Of a stretch of 64,000 bases of DNA, positions 47,883-58,489 are shown one piece after another. The DNA comes from Ascaphus truei (taxonomy: Eukaryota; Chordata; Amphibia; Anura; Ascaphidae): positions 39,511,771 through 39,575,770 of the forward strand of contig CM071573.1 in NCBI GenBank assembly GCA_036426205.1, in the 5' to 3' direction. A program made the position numbers and the translations under genes. Within the stretch, counting starts at the first letter, position 1. Each line of letters opens with the position of its first letter. Under the pieces are notes generated by a model that worked only from the letters and a program-made list of their open reading frames with translations, made no database searches and was not told the origin of the DNA.

Positions 47883-48345
47883 AAACAAAAAGAAAACAGC
47901 GCGGCTCCCATAGCGTAAAATTGTAATTTAATAATAAAAATGTTGTGCAAGTGAATCACGGACACTTACAATATGCAAGTAAAATAAAGACATAAATGTG
48001 AAGTCATTCGTAGTCACCCGATGGAGCCTCTGTGGAGAGATGATGAGTAGAAGTCCAACACACTCTTGCCGTGAACGCCAGGTGGGTGCGCGCGCACCTA
48101 ATCTCCCCCTGGAAATAGATCTCGCGAGAGTGTGTGTCCTCCAACGTAACAGGATGCTGACATAACAGTCAGACTTCCTGCATCACCATAAAATTAATCC
48201 AAGTGCCGGCTCCAAAAACGATCGTGTAACTAATAAACTGGAATGTTCATAGATAGTAAATGAATAAGTAAGTCCAATACTAGCTCCTTCCCTATGCGTT
48301 TCGTCGTGATATGCGACTTCCTCAAGGGAACTGAGCTATACTAAA
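47882..48345 (-). mobile_element. pLTR-like block with hammerhead, PLE-related
   Basis: On the minus strand the block begins at the hammerhead and ends in GCGCTGTTTTCTTTTTG (rc of 47886-47902). This is the same kind of terminus that ends both arms of the 13.3-14.35 kb foldback. This shared 3' terminus links the foldback family to the PLE locus. Confidence 0.55.
48282..48337 (-). ncRNA. Hammerhead ribozyme candidate, 5' side of the PLE
   Basis: Minus strand: stem I AGCTC..TTCCC (48337-48326) pairs with GGGAA.GAGCT (48292-48282) as two 5-bp helices with a small internal loop. The box is TTGAGGA (C3 changed to T), then an extra A, stem II GTCG/CGAC (48317-48303), GAAA (48302-48299), and an AUA triplet in place of GUH. 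Helices are well kept but two core positions are mutated, so activity is doubtful. Confidence 0.6.
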
Positions 48346-48539
48346 AGAAATGCCATATATATGCCAGTAAGAGTGACGCACATTGAAACACCTGAGCGTT
48401 AATTAATGATTGAATCCATTAACTCTTGAAGGGCAGCAAACCACTGTAAATTGTCATGGCTTCTCCATTAGTGAAGAGCCTACGATTAAACATAACTCAT
48501 CTCCCGAGGTTCCCTGATATGGAAAAATGGTTCATACCA

Positions 48540-48669
48540 TTTACACTTAGATTGTAAATTCTCTGGAGCAGGGATTTCCTTTCCTATTGTCTGATTTTGC
48601 ACTTATAGTAGTATAATTCCCTGTACTGTATTGTCTCCTTTGTAAAGCGCTGAGTACACTGTATATAAG
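48540..48669 (+). mobile_element. LINE 3' tail, interrupted by a solo LTR
   Basis: TTAGATTGTAAATTCTC, then a GGGATTTCCTTT segment, then AAAGCGCTGAGTACACTGTA, and after the LTR TAAAGATATACATACAG at 49506-49522. Same family as 2185-2530. Confidence 0.7.
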
Positions 48670-49501
48670 TGTAGCGGTCATGTAAAATGCCTACAGTCAT
48701 CTCTCCTGCTGGCAGTAAGGCCTGGTAAGTGTGGGCATGCCAGCAGTAATCATGGAGGTTTCCCCTCACACCCTGGTGGGGTGCTCTGTGTATGGCTGGG
48801 ACTGGTCACATGCTCTGACTCCATGGTTAGTGATGTCAGAGATGTGTCAGCCTCAGAAGCTTACATAAGGCACAGCACTGTGTTCTAAAGTTAGTGTGTG
48901 TGTTGCTGCAAAGTTGATGTGGAGTTGCAAAGTAGTTGGTTGCTGAGTGTTGCTGGAAAGCTCTTGTCAGAGCTGAGGAGGAGTTCTGTCAGATATGTTA
49001 TAGTAACTCCATGGGAGGCTGTGTCCAGGGACCTGGCACAGGACAGTGATTCCTGCGGGAATAGTGAATCCCTGATCTGGGTGACATACCTAACTAAAGG
49101 GAGCACTGGCGAGATGAGCGGCTGAAGATACTCCTTGTGGAGGGCAGTTGCCCTGCCGTGTCAATAAAGATGAGTTCAGCCAGAAACCCTCTCGTGTATC
49201 TATCTGGAATGAGTGTACAGAGAGGAGCACCACGGAGGAGTTCCTCGCCAGGATCATCCCCATGCGGACGCAGGGACCCTGGTGAGGTGGAGGCGCTGCA
49301 CTGGAACTAGGTGAGACTCAGCACACTACCTCAGCTGCCTGTCTGACGGGTTCTCCCCACACACCATCATGCGGGAGACTCAGGAGTCCTGTAGCCAGCA
49401 GGTGCACCATATGACATATCCACACTGTAATGGGGTCCGGTTAGACCACAGGGGCCAATATGAGATTGGGTGGGTCAGGCCGGGCCAGAAACACCGTTAC
49501 A
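48670..49501 (+). mobile_element. Solo LTR (832 bp) inserted in a LINE tail
   Basis: Starts TGTAGCGGT, ends ACCGTTACA, flanked by TAAG on both sides (48666-48669 and 49502-49505). It contains an AATAAA signal at about 49163 with GT-rich sequence after it. Removing it rejoins a LINE 3' tail (GCGCTGAGTACACTGTATATAAG with TAAAGATATACATACAG), which confirms the insertion. Confidence 0.8.
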
Positions 49502-49522
49502 TAAGTAAAGATATACATACAG

Positions 49523-50053
49523 ATATTTTTGGTGCACTGCTACAACGGGATACATGAAAGCAAAACATGTCATTGATACAAATTGACACTTTCCATTACA
49601 TTTCCAATTAGTAGTTCGTCCAATAACCTCACATATCACTGATTTTGGTCCTTGGCTGTCACAAACATCCCCGTGCATGCTACATTTTCCTATACTCCTA
49701 AACAAATGAACGAAGTACTAAATAACCCTGTTAGTGTCTTCCCATAAAACACCCTATTCATAGCACATTCCTAGAACCAATAATCCATCAGTGTGCAAAT
49801 AATGACAGAGTAACAAGAGATGATGAACGCCATGAAATCAGAATTTACCACAAGCTAACATTAAAAACAAAACAAAACATTTTTTGACCCAAAACCAGAA
49901 CGCCGGGCCCAGTGCCCGTCTCTAGCTGTTTCTCACCATATCTTTCGAATTATTTAAAGTTTTTCTGTTATCTTAGTTTTGCTCCCTAATTTTTTTTTAT
50001 ACTTATTTGAAGCTTTTTTCTCACTCTTTAATTTTATTTTTTTTTTTTTCTTT
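49523..50053. other. Intergenic stretch upstream of PDZD8
   Basis: Ends in T-rich and poly-C sequence before the promoter. No gene. Confidence 0.5.
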
Positions 50054-50080
50054 CCCCCCCCCCCCCCCCCCCCCCCCCCC
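50054..50080 (+). repeat. Poly-C tract (27 C)
   Basis: Follows a T-rich run and directly abuts the LINE 3' fragment at 50081. Confidence 0.95.
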
Positions 50081-50140
50081 GGACATACTTGAAAACGTCA
50101 ATTACTTCCTGGTAACACGTTTTTATAAATAAATAATGTC
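50081..50140 (+). mobile_element. 3' end fragment of the same LINE family
   Basis: GGACATACTTGAAAA, then ATTACTTCC, then TTTTTATAAATAAATAA match in order the last 70 bp of the LINE at 38570-38640. Only the extreme 3' end is present, as in severe 5' truncation. A 27-base poly-C run immediately precedes it. Confidence 0.6.
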
Positions 50141-50299
50141 TAAAAGATACAAAATAAAATAAACTTATCAAGCTTTGGCTAAACCAGAAACCCCCCACAC
50201 ACTATAAACAATATTTAAAGCCAAGGCACCAATGAACGGTCCCTGCCCACCCTTAACAAAGAGCAAAACAACCATCAACACAGAGACTTGCTAGGTGCC

Positions 50300-50558
50300 A
50301 GCAAAGGGATCATCTCCTGGCAGTGACGTCACCCGGCCTGATCTGCCAGCTGTGCGCTTGTCGTCACCGCGCTCTCCCCCTGCCTCCTCCTCCCCGGCAG
50401 CCAATCAGCGGCCGCGCCGCCGGTGTATGCGCCGCGCGTGGCAGATGACGATGAGACGGCAGATGTGAGGCAGGTAGAGTCGCGGCGGAGGAGGAGGCGG
50501 CCTCCCAGTCAGAGAGCCCCCCGGGTGGGGGAAGCCCCCCTTCCCTCCCCCAACGGTC
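50300..50558 (+). promoter_or_regulatory. PDZD8: PDZD8 CpG-island promoter and 5' UTR
   Basis: Sequence composition changes sharply here from AT-rich repeat DNA to a CpG-dense block that continues through exon 1. It holds a perfect palindromic CRE (TGACGTCA, 50324-50331) and a forward CCAAT box (50401-50405, CAGCCAATCAGC). No TATA box is visible, as expected for a CpG-island housekeeping promoter. The transcription start is not visible in sequence; it probably lies between the CCAAT box and about 50500. Confidence 0.7.
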
Positions 50559-51364
50559 ATGGTGTACGCCGTGCTCCTGTCCGCCCTGGCGGGCTTCCTC
50601 CTCACCTTACTGCTGCAGTTCCTCCTCCTCTACCGCCGCCGACCCGAACCTCTCCCCCGGGCCTCCCCGCCTCCGGCCAAAGGCGTGCAGCCCGACACCT
50701 CCCTGCGCGAGTACCTGCAAAGCGGTTCCGGCGGGGAGCCAAGTCCTCCGCCGGAGACCACCACCGGGGCCGCCCCCCCTCCTCCACCACCACCACCGGG
50801 GAAACCCGAGACCTGTCACTTCCTTAACGCCATCTTCCTCTTCTTGTTCCGGGAGCTGCGGGACACGGCGCTGCTCCGCCGCTGGGTCACCAAGAAGATC
50901 AAGGTGGAGTTCGAGGAGCTGCTGCTGACCCGGACGGCGGGGAGGCTGCTGGAAGGCCTCAGCCTGCGGGACATCTCGCTGGGCGACGTGCTGCCGGTCT
51001 TCCGCAGCGTGCGGCTCCTCGGCACCCAGCCCGGGCTCACCTCGGAGCTGCCGGAGGAGCTGAGCTTCGAGGTGGAGCTGGAGTACAACGGCGGCTTCCA
51101 TCTGGCCATCGACGTGGACTTGGTGTTCGGCAAGTCGGCTTACCTGTTCGTCAAGCTATCGCGGGTGCTGGGCCGCCTGCGGCTGGTCTTCACCCGCCTG
51201 CCCTTCACCCACTGGTCCTTCAGCTTCCTGGAGGACCCGCTGATCGACTTCGAGGTGCAGTCGCAGTTTGAGGGCAGGCCCATGCCCCAGCTCACCTCGA
51301 TCATTGTCAACCAGCTCAAGAAGGTCATCAAGAGGAAGCACACGCTGCCCAACTACAAGATCAG
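50559..51364 (+). CDS. PDZD8: PDZD8 exon 1 coding part (ER membrane SMP-domain lipid-transfer protein)
   Basis: This open frame encodes the first 268 residues of PDZD8, an ER-anchored SMP-domain protein that works at contact sites between the ER and late endosomes/lysosomes or mitochondria and moves lipids (family knowledge). Residues 4-25 form one hydrophobic membrane segment followed by an RRR stop-transfer. Residues 30-84 are a Pro/Gly-rich linker with eight consecutive prolines at 73-80. The SMP domain starts near residue 84 (ETCHFLNAIFLFLFREL) and runs to the exon end; the most conserved stretches are EYNGGFHLAIDVDLVFGKSA and the FEGRPMPQLTSIIVNQLKK region. The start ATG has G at -3 and +4. 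The exon ends in phase 2 after ATC AG at a GTAATG donor. The reading frame runs through the CpG island, and GC content is far above the surroundings. Identity is very likely; expression is inferred. Confidence 0.96.
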
Positions 51365-51989
51365 GTAATGAGCACCTGTCACCAGGAGGGATCCTATCAG
51401 ATCCTTATTACTTCTGTTATCAATGTGGGAGAGATCTTGGCAGGTCTCATACTCATTAGCTCAGGGATTTACTCCTAGTATAATGAACTGGGGAGAGATC
51501 CTGATTACTTCAGGGCTTTACTTCTGTTATAATAACGGAGGTGGAAATTGCACCAACTCTCATTAAACTCCCTTTTTTCAAGGACTACTTACCCCTGTCA
51601 CTGTGAACGCCGGAGAGAGTTTGGCTCTAGTAGATTTACTCAATGTATCTACCCCTGTTATAATGGGAGAGAGATCTCCTCAGATCCCTGACGCCCCCAT
51701 TTGTTTATTCCTACTGTTATCACAGTGTACTGTTATCACACTGTAAAGGATTTCCGGTGAGTCTCACTGATACATTTTTATTTGAATAGTACCAACAACC
51801 TTTGAAGCACATTAGAGAAACTAGAATACAGCAAGTACATAGTCCTAACATCCATCCGCCCCCCTCCACCCTATTGATAGTAGCTGTGCAACTAGACCAA
51901 ACTCCATGCTAACACCCTCCTAACATCCACACTCCCAAACCATAATAGATCTAGGACCATACTCCAGCCCACAATGAGCAGCTTTACCT

Positions 51990-52168
51990 TGTTGTTTGAA
52001 CTTTGCACCCTTATTCCGTCTAGATTGTAAACTCTCACGAGCAGGGCTCATTACCTTCTGTATCTGTTTTCAGTTTTGTCCTTGCATGTTATTCTGTTAA
52101 TGTAATTGATGTCACACTGTACCGCGCTGCAGAATATGTTGGCGCTTTACAAATAAACAATGATAATA
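51990..52168 (+). mobile_element. LINE/SINE 3' tail in PDZD8 intron 1
   Basis: CTAGATTGTAAACTCTCACG, GAGCAGGG, and TTGGCGCTTTACAAATAAAC, a divergent member of the L2-type tail group. Confidence 0.6.
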
Positions 52169-52991
52169 CGTTAAATGTGACAAAATAAGAAATTAAATAT
52201 ATGCAGCAGGGCTCTTACTATATGCTATTGATTAGAAGTGGTCTCATGCGAGTCCTGATACTTTAAGAGAATTCGCTTATACCTCACAATGTATCACCAG
52301 CTCTTTGACACTTACATTTTAAATTTGGGGCCGTTTAGATTACAACGGGTAGTTTTGAGTTTACCATTTGGCTCATTGATACCTACTCCAAGGACTTAAC
52401 TCCTATCCTTGCATTTGATGTCTTCCCCCCAACACACTCTTCTATACATGGGTTTAATTATACCAGTAAAGGGCAAAGAGACTCTTCTTGCTTAAATCGA
52501 GTTTTGAGGATCTCCTTCTCAGCTCATTGACATTTTATACAATGATTTTTGTAATGGTTGAAAGGGTCTCTGACCCCCCCCCCCCCCCCCAACATCTACT
52601 TTCCACCAAACGGAAACTTATTAAAGGTGATAATAGATCTTTCCCAATTCCCACAGAAATGTACACCGGTAACGCATTGTATAACAGTATGCATTTTTTA
52701 TACTTTATTGTATTCAGAAATGTACGTAGAACTTTGCAAAGACAATCTAGCTTTCGGAGCAAGTAGTTGTTTCTCTGCACCAGGTGTGAGTACCCTAAAG
52801 CTTACATAGCACATTGGTATCTATTGTATCACACTGGAGTGCACATCAGGAAACCTTTTGTGGGAGGACGTTTCACTGTGCTGGCTGGTAAACACACAAC
52901 CAGTTTTTCTTTGCATAATTCTGTCATGTACACCGGTAATGGGGGACTTGCACTGAAGAGCACACCATTTAATCTTTGCGTTTTTGAGGTG

Positions 52992-53098
52992 CTGGGTGGT
53001 TAAGTAAATTGCACAAGCTCACAAGGAGCGAACCCTGCGATTCATACCAGGTTCTTGCACTCCAAAGACAGGGTTATATTACTGCTAGGACACGGTCA
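52992..53098 (-). mobile_element. MIR-like SINE fragment in PDZD8 intron 1
   Basis: The + strand keeps the MIR core order: AAGTAAATTGCACAAGCTCA, CAAGGAGCGAACC, CAGGTTCTTGCACTCCAAAG and TTACTGCTAGGACAC. Confidence 0.55.
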
Positions 53099-53759
53099 TA
53101 TGTTTTCTTATTGAATCAAACCTCTCTTACCTTGACTACTCCCATAGGAACATCAGAGGCACCTCTTCCATTCCTGCCACATTGATATAAGGAGCAATAG
53201 CTGTAACTCTGAACAGTTCACAGCGTTCGCTGACATTAATGTCCCTAAACATTTTTGTCTGAACAGTTTTTATTGGCACTTTTATATAAACTTTGGTCAC
53301 ATCTTAATATATTCTAGGTTTTGGATACATTTTAGACAGCTGTGGGCAGAGAAGTGCTTGCTATGTGTGATGTAAACGTAGGTATTTCCCACACTGACTG
53401 TTTACTCAAACTCTTTCATTAAAAATCTTTGGGCGTGTACAGATCCTACATTGCCCCCCTGTAGTGACTTTGTAGACACACATTATGCACTTTTCTCTTT
53501 CAATGACTTTGGGGGGACACACAGGCTCTATCTAGTTGCAGTGTCTCTTGACTTCTTTGTGCACTCCTAGCATTTTCAGAAGGTGCGCACACTTTTTGTT
53601 TGACCTGCTGACAAGTACACAACCCTAATCCTGGCAAAGAAGTCGGGCATTTAGCCACTACTGTCCCTGTATTTCAAAAGCTTTAACAATATTACTTGTG
53701 TGCACATTCACGTCTCACAGGTTTGCAACCCTGCTTTTCACCATTCTCTCTACATAAGT

Positions 53760-54310
53760 GACAAAAAACCTGCACTGTGCAATGTACAGCAAACAAAAAT
53801 ACCACTGTGAGCACACTTGCATTTCAGACAGGTCTGCAACCATTATCCCTTAGCACAGGGGTGCGCAAACTTTTCCCTGTGCGCACCCCTGCCTTCTCTC
53901 CTCGACCACGGCGTCAAATGACGTGGAGTCGTGACGTCACATCGCCATGGTAACGGGACGTAATTTGACGCCGGGTTACCAGAATGACGCGTAGCGGGAT
54001 GGTAAGTGTATTATAGAGGCTTCACGTGGTCCCCGGAATGTATTTTTAATGCCTGGGTGGAGCGTGCAGGACCTCAATAGCTGCTGTGCCCCCTCCAGAA
54101 AATCTAGCACCCCCCAGTTTGCGCACCACTGCCTTAGCATACAGTGCTTCAACTGCAGCCAGGGATTTGGGGTAATGTTATGCAAATGAGCTCACAGTGA
54201 GTTATTCTTTACTTCTTGTCCATTTTAATATGGACCCCTGAGTTTATGCCTGTCGTATTACACAGCTTTTCAGCACAGCCTGGGTTAAAGAAGTGCATGG
54301 TCAGTAAACC
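53760..54310. repeat. Family C palindromic repeat, second copy
   Basis: AAAATACCACTGTGAGCACA, CAGACAGGTCTGCAACC, then after the MITE GGTAATGTTATGCAAATGAG and CTTTTCAGCACAGCCTG. It keeps the same order as the left arm at 3648-3870. Confidence 0.7.
53856..54131. mobile_element. Family D MITE, perfect TSD, same host site as 3988 copy
   Basis: CAGGGGTGCGCAAACTTTTC to GTTTGCGCACCACTG with CCTTAGCA at 53848-53855 and 54132-54139. This is the reverse complement of the 3988 copy's target, in the homologous place of the same host repeat. Confidence 0.85.
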
Positions 54311-55659
54311 AACTCGAACAGCTGTTTCGACCTTTTGGGTCTCTGGATTCATTTACAGTCTGAGCTTTGTAGTTAGTACTTTTCTTACATTTTTTTTGCA
54401 TTGATATTTTAAAGACATATATCACTAGCTCTGCAGCTGGGCAGAGTATTGGATGCGACACTAGGGTTTTGCCATGGAGCAGCTAGCCTTACGTGGCACA
54501 CATTTTCTTCACTGTAATTGCTATCACAACATGTTACAACTGTTCCTAAATATTTACTTTTTCTTAAATGTTTGGGGTCTTTAAGATAGTGGAGTTTGGA
54601 GGGGTGATATTGTGCATGTATGACACCTATATTTGCCGTGATGTGAAGTCTGGACATGAACCTCAGGGTTGATGTACAGATGTAGGACTAATTTTTGAGA
54701 ATGAAAGATGGTCCTTGATCTGTCCATCGTCCTCTTTCTACCGTGTTCTCTTTAATATCTGTGTTCATTTTTCTTTTCTTATCCTTTTTATATTGATTAA
54801 AAAATAAGAAATTCTGTAACTACGATACTGTAACATGTATTGTTTTCTTAATCGCGTGCACTGGAGTGCGTTTGGCACTAATAATATTTGCATACACTGA
54901 AAAGTTCATTGTTTCTAGTTTATAGTATTACATACATAGAGGAAACGAGCTCAATAGACACAAATTCAAAATGCCCACAATCTCATGTTTAGTAATTGCA
55001 TTGAAGTGAGAAAGTGACTGTATACTGAGCCCTTTCTGAACTTTAGCATCTGGAATATAATCCAGAAGTAACTATATGCACATTTGGAAATTTAATATTT
55101 TGGATTATCCTCCTCTTTACAAAAGAAACCACATTTCCTAATGCATGTCTGTGGACGTTGGCTCTGTATTGTTCAACTCTTGCTTTTGGGAAATTGCACA
55201 TTCAACCTGAATTTCAGATGCATAAAATATTTTTTTGTGTACCAAAGCTGCCTGTAGTAATCTCATTAAATATTGAGTAACCTTGGGAATCAAAGTGAAA
55301 TGTTTAACAGGAGTGTGTGTAAAGTGTGTAAAGGCTTACCTTAGCCTATAGCGTGCCCTTCGCTGGTAATGCCATGGACAGTGGCTTCCAATTTTTTTAT
55401 TATTATTATAAGGAACCCTAAGTTAGGAACCCCCAACCCTCTCTAATAGCAACTCCGTGATCAGATGCATTGTAAACTCTTCTGTATTTGACACATATTT
55501 CAAATGACCAGAAAATTGCAGGGAATCCTTTTGGGAAGAGTTCCTAGGAACCCTGGCTGAAAAACACTGTTCTCCGTGAGCGGTCATAAGACATGGAAGT
55601 TCTGGTGGTGCTGAGATAATAGTTGGCGCGTATGCATGGCGTTGTGCGTCTATTCCTCA

Positions 55660-55915
55660 AGCGATCCCTGGTCTGAGGCGATAGGAGACATGACAGATGC
55701 GTCACAAGACTGGTTTGCCCTCATTGGCTGAACTGCTCACCGCGTCACGCGGGTGCCACGCAAAAACTCATTTGTAGCTTAAATTCTGCCGTGCAGTTGC
55801 TCTGCATCGCGCTTGTGCGCACTATGGCCGCCCTCCTTGACCAACAGATTTGTTCTCGCGGCGCGCGATGTTGTGCACGCCATCGCGGTTCCTATAAACA
55901 CAGCCTAAGGTCTCG
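55660..55915. mobile_element. GC-rich MITE-like block in PDZD8 intron 1
   Basis: Contains TTGCCCTCATTGGCTGAACT, GCTCACCGCGTCACGCG and CpG-rich sequence like the 34848 and 58490 elements. Ends are not clear. Confidence 0.45.
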
Positions 55916-56307
55916 TCCACTGTGACCGCGACCGTGCGTGAGCAAGAGACGGCTCGCTATGGGCCACCCATAGTCCACGAGTGCATGATCAAGCAAGATG
56001 GTGTGACCAAATTTTCAGAAGACAAGAAATGTTGTCTTTTCACGTGGTATCGCACGGGGGTTTTTCTTTCTCTTTTTTTTTTTCTCCTTCCTTCACCAAT
56101 GAGAGCGAAGGTAGATTAATCACCCCTCTTCTGCCTGGTGATACTGCCCTATACTTTATTGTACTTTGCAGTAGTTGTGCTACGTCACACACTCTTACTT
56201 CACCGGGGGGGTGTGTTTTTTTTTTATAAATAGAATGTAGTATAGAAATGTCGACCTGTATTCTTGTATATTTTCTTTAATCAAACTTAGAGTGGCAAAC
56301 AGTATGT

Positions 56308-56420
56308 ACATACCCCGGTTTAAGGAAACTCGCGAGTAAGGACATTATTTTAAATAGCACCATACCCCTGTGTCCGTACTCTCAGTTCGCGAGTACGGGC
56401 AGTTATTCGGCCTTACAGAC
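56308..56420. mobile_element. Family E-related fragment
   Basis: GTACATACCCCGGTTTAAGG and AACTCGCGAGTAAGGACA match the inverted end of family E. Confidence 0.5.
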
Positions 56421-56754
56421 CACCGTAGTAGTGATGCGCTGTACCAAAAGAACGCCATCTATGCTCCCCCCCCCCCCCCGTGATGTGTGTTCCATCGCAA
56501 AACCAAGTCCACAGATTGCTGCAGAGACGGGTTTTTAAAAAAAAAAAATTATTCCCTCCCCCCCCTCTTCTCCCTCTGTTAAGCAAAATAATCAATCCAT
56601 TTGGAAGAAAATCCTGCATCTGCTTTTTATTCGTTGTGGAATATTCTACATACAAAAACACATCTGTTCTTCTGTTCACCTTGTATTGCAATGTTTTATT
56701 TCTGTAATCTGTTATAAAAGAAGCGTGCAATTGTAGTGTTTAAAATGTCTTGGG

Positions 56755-56921
56755 CAGTGCTTCCCAACTCCAGTCCTTAAGGGCCACCAACAGGTCAGGT
56801 TTTAAGGGTATCTCAGTTTCAGCACAGGTGGCTGCCAATGACTGGGCCACCTGTGCTGAAGCTGGGATATCCTTAACCTGACCTGTTGGTGGCCCTAAAG
56901 AACAGGAGTTGGGAAGCTAGG
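56755..56921. mobile_element. Family A MITE in PDZD8 intron 1
   Basis: CAGTGCTTCCCAACTCCAGT to GGAGTTGGGAAGCTAGGG; inner GGTATCTCAGTTTCAGCACA and its inverse. Confidence 0.75.
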
Positions 56922-56951
56922 GTGAGAGAGACCTTGCCTTATGATCTAACT

Positions 56952-57184
56952 CAGCAGTGCACAAACTTGCTGCGTGCCCCCCCCCCCCCCGTCCCCCATA
57001 CCTTTCTAATCCAACGTCAAATAACGCCGCGTTGGCATGGCGACGGGCGTAAAATGTTGCCGCGGGGTCATATGACGCCACTTCACCCGAAGCCGGTTGA
57101 ATTCAGGTAAGTGAGTTACAGAGCCTCACGCTGAGGAGCGCGGGGCCTCTGTAACTGCTGTGTCCCCCAGTTTGCGCTCCCCTG
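56952..57184. mobile_element. Family D MITE in PDZD8 intron 1, perfect TSD
   Basis: CAGCAGTGCACAAACTTG to AGTTTGCGCTCCCCTG with ATCTAACT at 56944-56951 and 57185-57192. Confidence 0.85.
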
Positions 57185-57537
57185 ATCTAACTGACCTACC
57201 TTTTTATCTGGTCATTTCCATCCAGATTAAACAGAACAAAGATGAGAAAATGTTTACTGTTTTTTTCTCTAAATAGATTCTGTAAAGATTGCAAAAATGC
57301 CCCAAAGCAATAATAAGCATGTTTTTATTTGTCTTTTTGTAATGGTGTAGTCTCATAAGTAACCTATTAAACTTGCCATGAGTTCACTATGGTCCTAAGA
57401 GGTGACTGCTTTTTCAAACAAAATGCACAATTACGCTATTGAAAATAGAAGAAAAACAATCCACGCTAATTGTAATAACCAAGTGACAGTCTAGTTGACC
57501 AATATATAATCTCTTAATTCAGATGCTGTACATAAAT

Positions 57538-57561
57538 ATAATAATAATAATAATAATAATA
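57538..57561 (+). repeat. (AAT)n microsatellite
   Basis: Seven AAT units. Confidence 0.9.
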
Positions 57562-57844
57562 GTTTGACTCTCATTCCCTTTTTTTTTTTTTCCCCATTCA
57601 TGTGAACAAATATTAAATTACTGTGGTATTACACAGTGCCTTGAATTGTTCTTTTTACAGCACAGGTTAAGTGCACTCCAGTTGAATCTTTAAGGTAATC
57701 CTAAAGGAGCTACTAGATCTCATTTGACAATGTGAAATTTAATCTCCTGAGTTTTTGTTTTGAAGGATTATGCACAACTGTTTGTGGGTTTCTTGTGCTG
57801 TAAATCATTGTGGGATTGTTTATTAAGAAAACAATCTATAGCAG

Positions 57845-58004
57845 CAGTGGCCAATTCCAGTAATTAGGGCCGCCAACAGGTCATATTTGCAGGATATCCC
57901 TGCTTCAGAACAAGTTAGTCGTCGACTGAGCCACCTGTGCTGAAGCAAAGATCCTTAAAACCTGGCCTGTTGGTGACCCTTGAGGACTGTAGTTGTCCTC
58001 CCCT
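57845..58004. mobile_element. Family A MITE in PDZD8 intron 1
   Basis: CAGTGGCCAATTCCAGTAAT to TTGTCCTCCCCTACTC, divergent. Confidence 0.7.
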
Positions 58005-58016
58005 ACTCTAGATGTA

Positions 58017-58348
58017 CAGGCATAGCCCGCATTAACGTACGCAATGGGACCGGAGCATGTATGTAAAGCGAACATGTACTTAAAGTGAAGCACTACCTTT
58101 TTCCCACTTATTGATGCATGTACTGTACTGCAATCGTCATATACGTGCATAACTGATGTAAATAACATATGTGTAACAGGCACTATAGTCTCCCCGCTTG
58201 CGCACAGCTTCGGTACAGGTAGGGAGCCGGTATTGCTGTTCAGGACGTGCTGACTGGCGCATGCGTGAGCTGCCGTTTGCCTGTTGAGCGAGATGTACTT
58301 ACTCGCGAGTGTACTTAAAGTGAGTGTCCTTAAACCGGGGTATGCCTG
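58017..58348. mobile_element. Family E MITE in PDZD8 intron 1
   Basis: CAGGCATAGCCCGCATTAAC to CCGGGGTATGCCTG, closely similar to 6312-6640 across the whole length. Confidence 0.8.
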
Positions 58349-58489
58349 TATTACAGTTTAGCAACCTGTAAGGTGTTGAGTTGTAAACAAAATACTTTTA
58401 GCGCTGAATGGTTCGGTACTTGGGTGAAATCAATTCAGTCTGTGAATGTTCATGTTGATGAATTGTTCAGTTGTTGAAGGTGGAGTCTT

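Larger units (their letters stand above)
43375..48345 (-). mobile_element. Penelope-like retroelement, degenerate, with flanking hammerhead pLTR blocks
   Basis: On the minus strand the order is: a pLTR-like block with a hammerhead (48345-47882), an inserted MITE (about 47450-47826), a coding region (about 47390-44560), a 3' UTR, then a second hammerhead block (43785 to about 43375). Hammerheads in the long terminal blocks of PLEs are established knowledge. The two blocks are not obviously alike in sequence outside the ribozyme, so the 5' one may come from a related element. The 3' block meets the remnant at 42461-43375 end to end. Confidence 0.7.

Noticed and set aside
49120..49150. CTGAAGATACTCCTTGTGGAG in the 832-bp LTR as a hammerhead
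   Set aside because: A hairpin is present, but GAAA and a cleavage triplet do not follow.
50405..51352. Minus-strand and alternate-frame open frames across PDZD8 exon 1
   Set aside because: These are shadows of GC-rich coding sequence; only the + frame from 50559 matches a known protein and continues across the splice site.
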